DNA of 51,076 nucleotides, from the NCBI GenBank assembly GCA_019721035.1, contig JAHEAA010000010.1, forward strand, positions 21,667 to 72,742. The letters run 5' to 3'. Every line of letters starts with the position of its first letter. The first letter of the stretch is position 1. A program made the position numbers and the translations under genes. The notes beneath the pieces are model-generated. The model saw only the letters and a list, made by a program, of their open reading frames with translations. It did no database searches and had not been told where the DNA came from. This stretch comes from Candidatus Sysuiplasma acidicola (GTDB lineage Archaea > Thermoplasmatota > Thermoplasmata > Sysuiplasmatales > Sysuiplasmataceae). Shown piece after piece: positions 1-8,179 of the stretch.

Positions 1-336
1 CAATGGCACCGCCAGGCATTGGCGGTCAAAGGCAGGATCCCGCAGGGGTTCAAGATTTCAACTCTGACTATTTCTGAAGCAGTTACCGCGATAGGTTACC
101 GAGCGGGAGGAAAGGCGGCAAGGACACTCTATGATTATTTCATCGACAGTTGTTCAGTGGAGACTGTGGATAGGCAATTGCTGGATTTAGCTATGGCGGT
201 TCACCTCAGGTTCGACGGGATCCTTTCCGTGGCAGATTCGGTTTCTGTCGCGTTAATGACCAGGGATGGAATCAGGCAGATAGTATCATTTGACGGTGAC
301 TTTGACAAAATCAAACAGATACAACGGATCTGCTAG
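1..336 (+). CDS. PIN-domain protein (VapC-like), N-terminus cut by window edge
   Basis: The frame is open from base 1 to the TAG at 334-336, so the gene starts outside the window. A TTG at 19 could be read as a start, but codons before it (WHRQAL) continue the same protein. The C-terminal part carries a PIN-like pattern: a Glu after a hydrophobic strand (TISEAV), an Asp in SVADSVSVALM and the ending IVSFDGDFDKI, which is typical of VapC-type RNases, whose acidic residues bind metal. Such proteins are usually toxins that cut RNA and are paired with an antitoxin; the partner would lie to the left and cannot be seen. The PIN call is fairly sure, the toxin role is inference. Confidence 0.7.
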   Translation, partial: QWHRQALAVKGRIPQGFKISTLTISEAVTAIGYRAGGKAARTLYDYFIDSCSVETVDRQLLDLAMAVHLRFDGILSVADSVSVALMTRDGIRQIVSFDGDFDKIKQIQRIC

Positions 337-571
337 AGAGACATGATTCATTGAATTGGCAAACCCTGGTATCGTCTGTCATAGAATGGCCATCTATTTT
401 GCGGGTTACGAAAGGTAATCCTAACTCATTCACAAGATCGCAATGGATTCGAACATTAAAGCATATCTCCTGCAGCTGTACACAATTCTGGCTTGTATTC
501 GGTGAGTTTCTAATATTGACTTTCATATGCCTATTGAATATGCAGGAAGAAATCTTCGGGATCCAGATGTT

Positions 572-1246
572 ATGAATTCGATCAAGAAAATGATGGAAAT
601 TCATGTAAATGTCCTATTCAATCATAACGAAAAGGGACTGATTACAACTGTCAATGAGCCACCATACGAGCCTGCTCCAATGCTGTATATCGGTCTGACC
701 GGGGAGGGACACTTAATACGCTATAGGGAGGACATCAATGAAACTACCATTAGCAAGCTTGGTTCTGCCATCGGAACTGATCCGGGAAATCGTCTGACTG
801 AAATCGTTGAGGCGCTTAACACTGTGGAACGGATAAGGAGAATCTGGCTTGGTCCTGCCTTCATGTTTCCGAAGGTAAAGAGAGATAGCGATATTGCGAT
901 TCGGATATCACGTTCCAATAGAGCCTTATTGAGGAAACACTTCCCCTTCCTATTCAACGAACTGGAATTAAAGGAACCGGTTTTTGCAGTAGTGGCAGAT
1001 GGTGCGGCAGTTTAAGTCTGTCACAGCGCCAGAACATTTCAAGACGCAGCTGAAGCTGGTGTACACACTGTCGAGGCATTCAGAGGCAGGGGATTTGGTC
1101 CTCAAGTTGTACTGGCTTGGGCCGAATGTCTACAAATGAAAGGAATGGTTGCCCTCTACAGCACAAGCTGGAACAATTTCAAGTCTCAATCCGTGGCCAA
1201 GAAGCTCGGACTGGTTCAAATCGGTTCGGACCTTCACTTTGAGTGA
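572..1246 (+). pseudogene. GNAT acetyltransferase gene interrupted by an in-frame TAA
   Basis: The first part (572-1012) encodes the N-terminal region of a GNAT-family protein, with the pattern VNEPPYEPAPMLYIGLT followed by a helical segment. At 1013-1015 there is a TAA, and the very same frame goes on after it with VCHSARTFQDAAEAGVHT, then VEAFRGRGFGPQVV (the acetyl-CoA pyrophosphate loop, R-x-x-G-x-G type) and STSWNNFKSQSVAKKLG up to a TGA at 1244-1246. The site where TAA stands normally holds a small residue such as Ser, so one TCA-to-TAA change would explain it. The start could be the ATG at 572 or 527; no good ribosome site is seen. Readthrough or recoding is possible but there is no special signal for it. 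Confidence 0.75.
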
Positions 1247-1278
1247 AAGATGCAAACGGATTGCCCCCTGGACATCAG

Positions 1279-1313
1279 ATTGACCGATGATCACACCTGT
1301 TTGATCGGTCAAT
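1279..1313. repeat. Inverted repeat, 10-bp perfect arms
   Basis: ATTGACCGAT at 1279-1288 is repeated inverted as ATCGGTCAAT at 1304-1313, with 15 nt between. It lies in a 224-base gap between two broken genes (1247-1470) that otherwise shows nothing I recognise. It could be a transcription terminator hairpin for the broken GNAT gene or a leftover of a mobile element. Confidence 0.5.
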
Positions 1314-1470
1314 GTATGCCAAGTTCGAACCATAATATTCATCTCCAGGCACCCGCACATAGACTGTTTTGGCATCAGTTTCGAACCTGAAATGAACTGC
1401 GGTTCCAGTCATCCTGCGGAAATTCGAACCTCGATGCCGGTGCACCTATAATTACAGTCAAATTGTATGA

Positions 1471-2268
1471 AGTGCTTCAACCATCATTCTGTGTGGAGGC
1501 ATTCCGTTTTACCTTTCGACTTTCGACAGCACGATCTCTCCCGAGAAGAACATTGACACCATCGTATTCAACAAGGCCGGTATACTGTACGAAGAAGCCG
1601 AGTGGCTTCTGAGTGCAGAAGTGAGGGAGCCTCTGATATATATCAACATAATCGCAACCATAGAAAGCGGCGCCACTATCTATTCAGAAATAGCTGACAG
1701 GTCAAAAGTATCCATCACTAACCTGGGAAAGTATCTGAAAGTGCTGACTGAAAGGGGTATATTGAAAAGGGAATCGCCCGCGATTGGGAATGCCATGCCC
1801 GTGTACATTGTCGCGGGCAATTATGTCAGGTTTTGGTCGAAATTTGTTTTACCTAACAGGGAAAATATTGAAATCGGCAATTTCTCATTAGACGATGTTC
1901 GATCTCTATTCAACCAGTATCTCTATGAAACGTTCGAACTTATCGCAAGGGAGTCCATTCCTCAACTATACAGGAAGAAACTCGTTCCCTTCTCCGGCAA
2001 AGTTGGTAGATACTGGAAAGACGAAGTTGAAATCGATGTTGTATGTGTCGCTGCTGAGAGGCTTATAGCGCTCGAGATCAAATGGAAGAATCTGGATTCG
2101 GACGAAGCAAACAAACTCATAGACAGGATGAAAAACATCCTGGGGATTGAGAATGCTGTTTATGATGTGATTGCCAGAAGTATTAAAGATAAGGAGAAGG
2201 TCGACGGCCCCGCAATAGAATTGCATGACCTGTTTCCAAGCACCACTTCGAAGCACCGGATACAATGA
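1471..2268 (+). pseudogene. C-terminal remnant of archaeal AAA ATPase with DUF234 domain
   Basis: The frame opens after a TGA at 1468-1470 and runs to TGA at 2266-2268. It begins with GGIPFYLSTFDSTISPEKNI, the region that normally follows the ATPase lid in archaeal ATPase_2 (PF01637) proteins. Next come a winged helix (IYSEIADRSKVSITNLGKYL, RGILKRESP) and a DUF234-type nuclease-like end with EVEIDVVCVAAERLIALEIKWKN, a D...E-x-K pattern as in PD-(D/E)xK folds. The Walker A/B ATPase half, usually about 200 residues, is not found upstream in any frame. A GTG at 1621 could start a shortened 215-residue protein. I read it as a decayed gene; these ATPases are often mobile-associated or toxin-like in archaea. 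Confidence 0.7.
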
Positions 2269-2325
2269 GGCTATGTTCTCAACTTGCACGAGTCCGTAAA
2301 GCCAACTGCCCAATCTATTGCTCAG

Positions 2326-2568
2326 TCAGGACTTAAGGGCGGCGGTGCCCTGTGCCGTTATGAAAACAGTGAAGTCGTCCGGCCCGTTCTCTTCAAAGGT
2401 GATTAGACTACCTTCCCTCAGTCTTTCTATTCTCTTCATAAGGTCGGGATAAGCGATGCCCTTCATTACTCTGGCCAGTTCAAAAAGGAGCTCTTCTTTG
2501 TCAATGCCAGCCTTTCCCTTCTTCTCTGCTATTGAGAGTATATCAACTTCTATTGCACCCAGCTTCAA
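2326..2568 (-). CDS. Small winged-helix-like protein, 80 aa
   Basis: An 80-residue protein with a predicted helix-turn-helix followed by a wing: EVDILSIAEKKGKAGIDKEE, then a helix ending LMKRIERLREGSLI and a strand pair TFEENGPDDFTVFITAQG. It resembles small archaeal DNA-binding winged-helix proteins but I cannot name a family. The start is a TTG at 2568; an in-frame stop two codons upstream limits it. On the minus strand a CATATAAC stretch lies about 35 nt before the TTG, so a short leader is likely. It is divergent from the ROK kinase at 2679 and could regulate it, which is inference only. Confidence 0.6.
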   Translation of the reverse strand: MKLGAIEVDILSIAEKKGKAGIDKEELLFELARVMKGIAYPDLMKRIERLREGSLITFEENGPDDFTVFITAQGTAALKS

Positions 2569-2678
2569 TACTTACACACCCGGTGAGCACAGCATAGCTG
2601 TTATATGCGTTAAAGTTTATGCCGCAATTCCATCTGTTGGAACTGGAATAAGTGCGACAATGCCTCAGAGTTGATTGA

Positions 2679-3695
2679 TTGACCGAAAGAAAATTTGCAC
2701 TTGGTTGTGATGTCGGTGCTACAAAGGTATCCGTTACTGTCGCAGGCAGGCCGGGAGTTATCGACGACAGGATTGTGGACACGACCCACAGAATGAGGAA
2801 ACCGTCAGATCTTGTTATGGAAGTGTGCGCAAATATTGACAAACTGCTGGAGAGGAACGGGCTGAACATTTCCGGCTGTATCGGCCTCGGCGTTGCCATT
2901 TGTGGTTTTGTCAGGAGCAGGGAAGGTGTCATAGTCGCATCGCCCAATCTCGAAGGATGGAGCGACACGCCACTCGGTGACCTGCTTGCCGGGAAGCTTG
3001 GCGTGCCTGTGATGATTGATAATGACGCGAATGTGGGCGCGCTGGGAGAGTTCAGATATGGCGGGATCGCGGACGGAAGGGATTTCCTTTACGTCACGCT
3101 GAGCACAGGCATAGGCGCAGGTATCATAATCAATGGCAGGCCGTACGAGGGTGCCTGCCATGTAGCCGGTGAACTTGGTCACACCACAGTAATAATGGAC
3201 GGCCCGAAGTGCAACTGCGGCAAAAACGGATGTCTGGAGACCATCTCCTCAGGACTTGCAGTCGAGAAGATTGCTAACGACAGACTCGGAAGGGAGGAGA
3301 CGTCTCTGAAAAAGAGAGCTGCAGAAAGAGGCGGGAAGGTTGACGCAAAGACTGTCTTCGAAGAGGCAAGGAAAGGGGACCTGCTTTCCATGGAAATCGT
3401 TGATAATGCATGCAGATATCTCGGCCTGGCGCTGTCCAATGCCGTGATGCTTCTCAGTGTTTCCTCCGTGATCATAGGCGGCGGAATGGCCAATGAGGGA
3501 GAGTATCTGAGAAAGAAGGTGGAGCATTACATGAGGAAGGATATAGCGAAGGGACCAAATGAGCAGGCGGAGCTCCACATCTCTGCCAGGCCCACTGGCG
3601 TAGTGGATCTCGGCGCGCTTGAACTTGTATTTGAGGGCAAGGCTCCAGGACATGAACCGGCAGGCAGAGGGAATGCTGCTCCGTTGCGGACGTAG
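2679..3695 (+). CDS. ROK-family sugar kinase (glucokinase-like)
   Basis: A 338-residue ROK protein, the usual length for archaeal ATP-dependent hexokinase/glucokinase. It has an N-terminal phosphate loop (GCDVGATKVSV, residues 9-19), the catalytic Asp in DNDANV (Asp116), a second phosphate motif LSTGIGAG, and the ROK zinc signature with His168, Cys178, Cys180 and Cys185 (ELGHTT...CNCGKNGCLE). It probably phosphorylates glucose or a related hexose with ATP; exact substrate cannot be read. The start is a TTG at 2679 because a TGA lies directly upstream in frame and no ATG precedes the phosphate loop. The Ala/Pro/Gly-rich last 20 residues are probably a flexible tail. Confidence 0.88.
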   Translation: MTERKFALGCDVGATKVSVTVAGRPGVIDDRIVDTTHRMRKPSDLVMEVCANIDKLLERNGLNISGCIGLGVAICGFVRSREGVIVASPNLEGWSDTPLGDLLAGKLGVPVMIDNDANVGALGEFRYGGIADGRDFLYVTLSTGIGAGIIINGRPYEGACHVAGELGHTTVIMDGPKCNCGKNGCLETISSGLAVEKIANDRLGREETSLKKRAAERGGKVDAKTVFEEARKGDLLSMEIVDNACRYLGLALSNAVMLLSVSSVIIGGGMANEGEYLRKKVEHYMRKDIAKGPNEQAELHISARPTGVVDLGALELVFEGKAPGHEPAGRGNAAPLRT

Positions 3696-4000
3696 GCTCT
3701 GATCGACTTTTCGTTGAAATGAAATGAAGTCTCTCTCACGTATATTTTCATTCATAGTCAATCTGCTACATGCTGCTCGCTGCCGGGAGATGTACGGGGT
3801 TCGACTGTGAATATCTGTTCTGTGCCCGATTGCCGGCGATGAAGGTGACCGCGGCAATCAATTACGGTACCAAAAGAAAACCAGCGACCAGCTGGTGGAA
3901 TCTACCAAACCTAGGTTTAATAAGTGACATACGATACTATTTTGCACGTCAAACGGAGGAGATACTCACGAATCCAGAAAAGAATTCTCTGACAAGCAAG

Positions 4001-4282
4001 ATGGAAGTTGAAATTGATCTGCTGAAGAGGCATGTGGCCGTTCTGAAGGCGATCATAGGCCATCAGCCGATTGGCATACTGAAGTTGTCTGAACAGCTCA
4101 ATTATCCGCAGCACAAAGTCCGTTATTCTCTGCGGATTCTGGAACAGGAGGGGCTCATCATTCCTTCACCCAACGGTGCTGTTACAACGGCGGAAATAAG
4201 GCCGTTTCTTGAACACCTGAAGGGCGTTTTGATGGAAATGAGTCAGACCGTTAACGAGCTGAAGACTGTCATAGGAGACTGA
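4001..4282 (+). CDS. Winged-helix transcription regulator, about 93 aa
   Basis: From the ATG at 4001 the protein is 93 residues: a helix, then IIGHQPIGILKLSEQLNYPQ and HKVRYSLRILEQEGLIIPS, a classical winged helix-turn-helix, then a C-terminal helix (FLEHLKGVLMEMSQTVNELK) suited to dimer formation. It looks like the small archaeal predicted regulators that are HTH plus helix. The open frame extends upstream to 3770, but that part has no protein-like character and includes a TATA-like TTTAATAA at about 3915. A purine-rich GGAGGAG at about 3956 has no standard in-frame start soon after it, so the start stays uncertain. Confidence 0.65.
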   Translation: MEVEIDLLKRHVAVLKAIIGHQPIGILKLSEQLNYPQHKVRYSLRILEQEGLIIPSPNGAVTTAEIRPFLEHLKGVLMEMSQTVNELKTVIGD

Positions 4283-4339
4283 GTGCAGGCTGTCTGGATA
4301 AATGATTAATATTGCCGTGCGTCTGGAACGTGCGGCGTT

Positions 4340-4425
4340 GCCGTTGTAGCTCAGTTGGCAGAGCGTGTGGCTGTTAAGAAAACGCAGCTACCATAAGGTC
4401 GACGGTTCAAATCCGTCCAACGGCG
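4340..4425 (+). tRNA. tRNA-Asn (GTT) with about 13-nt intron
   Basis: Acceptor arm GCCGTTG/CAACGGC with discriminator G, D stem GCTC/GAGC, anticodon stem TGTGG (4366-4370) with CCATA (4391-4395), variable AGGTC and T arm GACGG-TTCAAAT-CCGTC. The anticodon loop is 20 nt; taking the anticodon as GTT (4373-4375) and the canonical 37/38 site gives a 13-nt intron at about 4377-4389. GCTG (4370-4373) can pair with CAGC (4385-4388), giving a relaxed bulge-helix-bulge for the archaeal splicing endonuclease. CCA is not encoded. An AT-rich GATTAATATTG at about 4302 could be the promoter. Confidence 0.9.
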
Positions 4426-4428
4426 CCT

Positions 4429-6525
4429 CTATAACAGTTCCATTTCCCTTTCCAGTATGGCTATTTCCTGTTTTCCAAGTGTGTCCTTTCCGACTGAAAC
4501 AATCAGAAGAGAATTGCGCTCCGACATTTCATCCAGCATTCTCCTAAGCAGCCTCACAGTTCCCTCAAAATTGGTATTGCTTATGACATACTGCAGATCG
4601 TCTATGTTCACAACGACCCTTCCCCCGCCCCTGCAGTTATTGTCGATAAAGCCCTTTATTTCATATTCAATCTTTTCCAGCGAAGGTTCAAGCGTCGCCT
4701 CCTTCTCGCTGATCCTGTCGGTAAGCCAGATAACCCTTGCCTTCTCGAGTCCGGGATACTTGCCGCGCAGCCTTGAAGGATTGACACGCGTTATGTCCAG
4801 CGCAGCCCACTTTTCGGCGATCTTTTCCTGGAGCAGGAGGTGGCACAAGTCCGGCCTGTCTTCCTCTATGAGATAACCGTGACCGGGTTTCAGCTCGAAG
4901 CGCTGTTCGCCCTCCTTTTTCTGTTCCTGTCCTGTACCGCGGAGCATACGCTTCACCATATCGACAGTGGGCTGCAGCTTCATTAGTGCGCTGTAAGCGA
5001 CGACCCTGTTCAGAGCACCGGTGAGCTCCCTCACATTATCTTCGAATGTTTCCGCAATGAAGCGCACTACATCCCGCGGTATGACATAATTCTCTTCCCT
5101 GATTTTCATATCCAGTATCTTTACCCGTGTCTCGAGATCCGGCGGCCTGATATCAACCATCAATCCCGATTCCAGTCTTGTCGATATCTGGCTGTCAAGA
5201 CTTCCGATTTCCTTCGGCGTCCTGTCTCCAGCGCAGACCACACGCATGTTCTTCTTCAGCATTGCATTGATAATGCTGAAGAACTCCTCCTGTGCGTCAT
5301 CCTTGCCGGAAAGGAACTGAGCATCGTCAAACAGCAATAAGTCCAGACCCCTGAACCTGCGCAGCAGTGCCTCCCTCCTGCCGGCCGTCGATGATTCATG
5401 CACTTCCTCGCAGAACCGCTCTGCGCCGACGTACATAACTCTGGCTTCCGGCCGCTGGGAAATGAACATGTTGCCTATCGCATTGAGTAAATGAGTCTTG
5501 CCGAAACCCGCAGGGGCAAAAATGTACAGAGGATTGTAGTTGTCGTCACGCTGCTCTGATATTGACACTGATGCCGCATACGAAAATTTGTTGCCCGGAC
5601 CAACAACGTAGTTGCTGAAAAGCATTGACGGATTCAATCCAATTGATCTGACATCGGGTCCCGTCAAAGTGTGTCCGCAGGCGTCGCATGTCCGGCCTGT
5701 CATCTTTGAGCCGCAGTCAGGGCACGGCATTTCCTGGCCCTTCTGCCATCCGAATATCAGACCATAAACTTCGTCATAATCGCTTACCGACTGACCTGCA
5801 TGCTGTTTTGCATCGTTCTGATTACCGCCTCTGGCTCGTTCCTTCTGCTGTGTCCTGCTGCTGAACTGCGGCTCCATGCTTTCCGGTGCTTCGGGCTTTT
5901 CGCCATCGGCATCACTCACATGTTCCGGTGCGCGGGTACCGGAAAACTCGGGGGCGATAACAGAAGTCTCGATGACGGAATCGTGCTCCGCGGCGTCGGT
6001 GACTTTCATCGCAGCGTCTTCACTTCCCGCTTGTCCGACAGCGCTGCCATCGTCAGCTGAATCCTTCAGCTCTTCCTTCACGGCATTACTGCTGTCCTTC
6101 ACGGATGCTGTACCGGGCGCAGGAACTTGTGCTGCCCTGACCTTCTTGAACTTCCTGGATGATGTCTGATTCATTTCTGTTCCTTCAACTCCACCTGCTG
6201 CAGAATCTTTTGGTGATATGCGATATACCCTCAACCTGCTCTTTGGGTCAAGCGCTTCGTGCCAGACTTTTTTCAGCGCATCTCTGCCCTGTTTCGAATC
6301 GAGCGTGCCGTCCGGACCTGAAACTTTGAAGAGCGCTTCGACAATAGCTCCAGATTTATAGGAAATGTAACCATGCACCTTTTCCGCGCCCGCGGATCTC
6401 TCAAGTATGACTACCGCGGACGACTTGCCGTCCTTGATCTCCTTCGATAGCTTTTTCATTGTGTCGGCACCACCCTGAATCGTCATAATGGCGCTGTGTC
6501 TGGCACGGTCGCTGTCTGATTGCAT
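4429..6525 (-). CDS. DnaA-like AAA+ ATPase fused to zinc ribbon and DUF835
   Basis: A 698-residue multidomain protein. Residues 25-100 form a small alpha/beta domain (HGYISYKSGAIVEALFKV) resembling DUF4388-like modules; 110-260 is low-complexity and probably disordered; 268-283 is a CxxC/CxxC zinc ribbon. Then comes a DnaA-type AAA+ core: NPSMLFSNYVVGPGNKF, Walker A GFGKTH (340-345), Walker B LLLFDDAQFL with Asp400/Asp401, arginine finger in ISTRLESGL (Arg450) and sensor 2 VRELTGALNRVVAYS. The DnaA DNA-binding domain IV is absent; residues 549-690 are instead DUF835 (IWLTDRI, VVNIDDLQYVISNTNFEG). ATP-dependent assembly is likely, replication initiation is not shown. An ATG at 6567 is possible, but a TATA box at 6552-6561 makes the ATG at 6525 the better start. 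It converges on tRNA-Asn. Confidence 0.85.
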   Translation of the reverse strand: MQSDSDRARHSAIMTIQGGADTMKKLSKEIKDGKSSAVVILERSAGAEKVHGYISYKSGAIVEALFKVSGPDGTLDSKQGRDALKKVWHEALDPKSRLRVYRISPKDSAAGGVEGTEMNQTSSRKFKKVRAAQVPAPGTASVKDSSNAVKEELKDSADDGSAVGQAGSEDAAMKVTDAAEHDSVIETSVIAPEFSGTRAPEHVSDADGEKPEAPESMEPQFSSRTQQKERARGGNQNDAKQHAGQSVSDYDEVYGLIFGWQKGQEMPCPDCGSKMTGRTCDACGHTLTGPDVRSIGLNPSMLFSNYVVGPGNKFSYAASVSISEQRDDNYNPLYIFAPAGFGKTHLLNAIGNMFISQRPEARVMYVGAERFCEEVHESSTAGRREALLRRFRGLDLLLFDDAQFLSGKDDAQEEFFSIINAMLKKNMRVVCAGDRTPKEIGSLDSQISTRLESGLMVDIRPPDLETRVKILDMKIREENYVIPRDVVRFIAETFEDNVRELTGALNRVVAYSALMKLQPTVDMVKRMLRGTGQEQKKEGEQRFELKPGHGYLIEEDRPDLCHLLLQEKIAEKWAALDITRVNPSRLRGKYPGLEKARVIWLTDRISEKEATLEPSLEKIEYEIKGFIDNNCRGGGRVVVNIDDLQYVISNTNFEGTVRLLRRMLDEMSERNSLLIVSVGKDTLGKQEIAILEREMELL

Positions 6526-6551
6526 CAATGCTCGAAATCTCATTCTGCCAA

Positions 6552-6561
6552 CTATTAAAAG
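6552..6561 (-). promoter_or_regulatory. TATA-like box of the DnaA-like gene
   Basis: CTTTTAATAG on the minus strand, centred about 6556. Transcription would start about 26 nt on, near 6530, only 5 nt before the ATG at 6525, the nearly leaderless layout common in Thermoplasmata. Confidence 0.5.
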
Positions 6562-6591
6562 TTTCATTCATTTGATTTTGAATGCTGATAA

Positions 6592-7824
6592 TCAGGAATA
6601 GCCTAGCTTGCGCATCTGCGAATTTGCACCAAAGAGCAAGGCTGCGAGAATTATCAGAGAGAAGCCGAAAGCAAGAGCCCCGGATGCTATACCGAAATAC
6701 AGGATTATTACACCCAGGACAAGATTGCCCGATCCCCTTCCGAGGCCACGGAACAGATAAGCATTGCCCTTTACTCTCGCCATGTGGTCAGAGTCCACCG
6801 TTGCCTGCAGGTACGAACTCTGACTGTTGTAGAAGACCGGATCGCAGCATCCGATTGCAAACCAGAGCAAATCGAGCGCTGCAATATTGCGGGCAACAAA
6901 AACACTGAGCGCTATGAGAAAGCCTTCTGCGAATGTGGCGGCAAGCATGGCTTTTCCCAAACTCTGTGTTGGATTGATCTTGCCTAGAACAAAATTACCT
7001 GTAAAACCTCCGGCAAGGAATATGCCGTTGAGCAGACCGTATTCTGTAACATTGCCTTTCAGGCTGATGAAAGATATGACAGCCATGAGCAGAATCGGCG
7101 CGACGGAAAAGAAGCCCTGCAGGCCGGACACAAAGAAGAGTTCGCTGAGGTCTTTTCTCCTTCCCTTAAGGACATACAGCCACCCTTCCCTGAGACCGGA
7201 GAAGAGGCGAATATCACCTCCAGAAGGCTTTGATGTAGGTGGAACCTTCACCGTAGTCATGACGGCAGCGGATGCCATGAATGCGAACGCATAGATTGCA
7301 GAAACGCCCTGAACGCCCACTGCAGCGATAATTAAGCCTGCGAGGGCATTGATAAAGATGGTGGATCCTCCTCCAAATGCCTGCATCAGCGAGTTGGCCT
7401 GCAGCAGTTTCTCACGTTTCATGATCAGCGGAAGAATGGCTGTCTGGGCGAGCCATGGGAAGTCCCAGAGTACTGCCATTAAGAATGCCACGAATATCAC
7501 GAGAGGCACAGTCATAGCTCTTACGACTATCAGCACTGTCACAATGACTGCGATGGCGGCCTGAACCGGAAAGATGCGAATGATGAACATCCGCTTGTCC
7601 GGATGAGCATCAATGACTGGACCGATTACGGCAGTCAGGGAGTACGTTGAAAATTCAACGAAGAGAACCACGCCTGTAATGGCTGCAGAATGGCTCAGTG
7701 ATATGGCGAGCCATGTCATTGCGAGCTCAAACATGCTGTAACCCAAGTCTGCAGGAAGTGTCGAAAACCAGAATCTTCGAAAATTACCGTCACGGAGAAC
7801 ATCCGAGTAGCGGCCGTAGCTCAT
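6592..7824 (-). CDS. MFS transporter
   Basis: A 410-residue, very hydrophobic protein with about 10-12 membrane segments in two halves, joined by a charged cytoplasmic loop around residues 195-220 (VPPTSKPSGGDIRLFSGLREGW). The loop after segment 2 (GPVIDAHPDKRMFIIRIF) is a version of the MFS motif A region (G-x-x-x-D-x-x-x-R-R/K). It looks like the MFS group with an enterobactin exporter/macrolide efflux style (MFS_3), so export of a small molecule is possible, but the substrate cannot be told. The ATG at 7824 is used; it is divergent from tRNA-Thr and lies 67 bases upstream on the same strand as the DnaA-like gene. Confidence 0.85.
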   Translation of the reverse strand: MSYGRYSDVLRDGNFRRFWFSTLPADLGYSMFELAMTWLAISLSHSAAITGVVLFVEFSTYSLTAVIGPVIDAHPDKRMFIIRIFPVQAAIAVIVTVLIVVRAMTVPLVIFVAFLMAVLWDFPWLAQTAILPLIMKREKLLQANSLMQAFGGGSTIFINALAGLIIAAVGVQGVSAIYAFAFMASAAVMTTVKVPPTSKPSGGDIRLFSGLREGWLYVLKGRRKDLSELFFVSGLQGFFSVAPILLMAVISFISLKGNVTEYGLLNGIFLAGGFTGNFVLGKINPTQSLGKAMLAATFAEGFLIALSVFVARNIAALDLLWFAIGCCDPVFYNSQSSYLQATVDSDHMARVKGNAYLFRGLGRGSGNLVLGVIILYFGIASGALAFGFSLIILAALLFGANSQMRKLGYS

Positions 7825-7943
7825 TGCAGGTGTAGACTATTGACACGGGTAATATCAATTGCTGTGCTGCAGATTTGGCAGCTGTAACACTCGCACTGTT
7901 GACACAGTTTAGAAATACCAAAATTGTTTAGCAGAGACACCGC

Positions 7944-8017
7944 GCCACTGTAGCTCAGCTGGCCAGAGCGACGGTTTCGTAAACCGTAGGTCGGGGGTTC
8001 GACTCCCTCCAGTGGCT
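7944..8017 (+). tRNA. tRNA-Thr (CGT)
   Basis: Acceptor GCCACTG/CAGTGGC with discriminator T, D arm GCTC...GAGC, anticodon stem ACGGT (7971-7975)/ACCGT (7983-7987), loop TTCGTAA with anticodon CGT, variable AGGTC and T arm GGGGG-TTCGACT-CCCTC. No intron and no encoded CCA. An AT-rich stretch (AAAATTGTTTAG) about 25 nt upstream may be the promoter. Confidence 0.95.
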
Positions 8018-8179
8018 CCTGAATGAAGCGTGATGCGGAATCAATCCTGACGTTCCTTTCCAGACACAGCCACCGGAAGCAGGACAAAGCAGCAATCGAC
8101 GCTTTTGCGACATATTGTCACTTCGTCGCAAATTACCACAATAGCTTTTTTTACACCGACAAGAATATGGTCGTCAGGC

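Noticed and set aside
351-575. A 74-residue frame before the broken GNAT gene
   Set aside because: Cys/Trp/Ile-rich without domain, no ribosome site; probably chance.
1130-1375. A minus-strand frame over the end of the GNAT pseudogene
   Set aside because: It is a shadow of the GNAT C-terminus.
3770-4000. Upstream extension of the small regulator gene
   Set aside because: Contains a TATA-like box and a Cys/Trp-rich stretch unlike the rest; more likely non-coding.
4429-6567. Reading the DnaA-like gene as the replication initiator and the nearby DNA as an origin
   Set aside because: The DNA-binding domain is missing and no DnaA-box or ORB repeats are seen around it.
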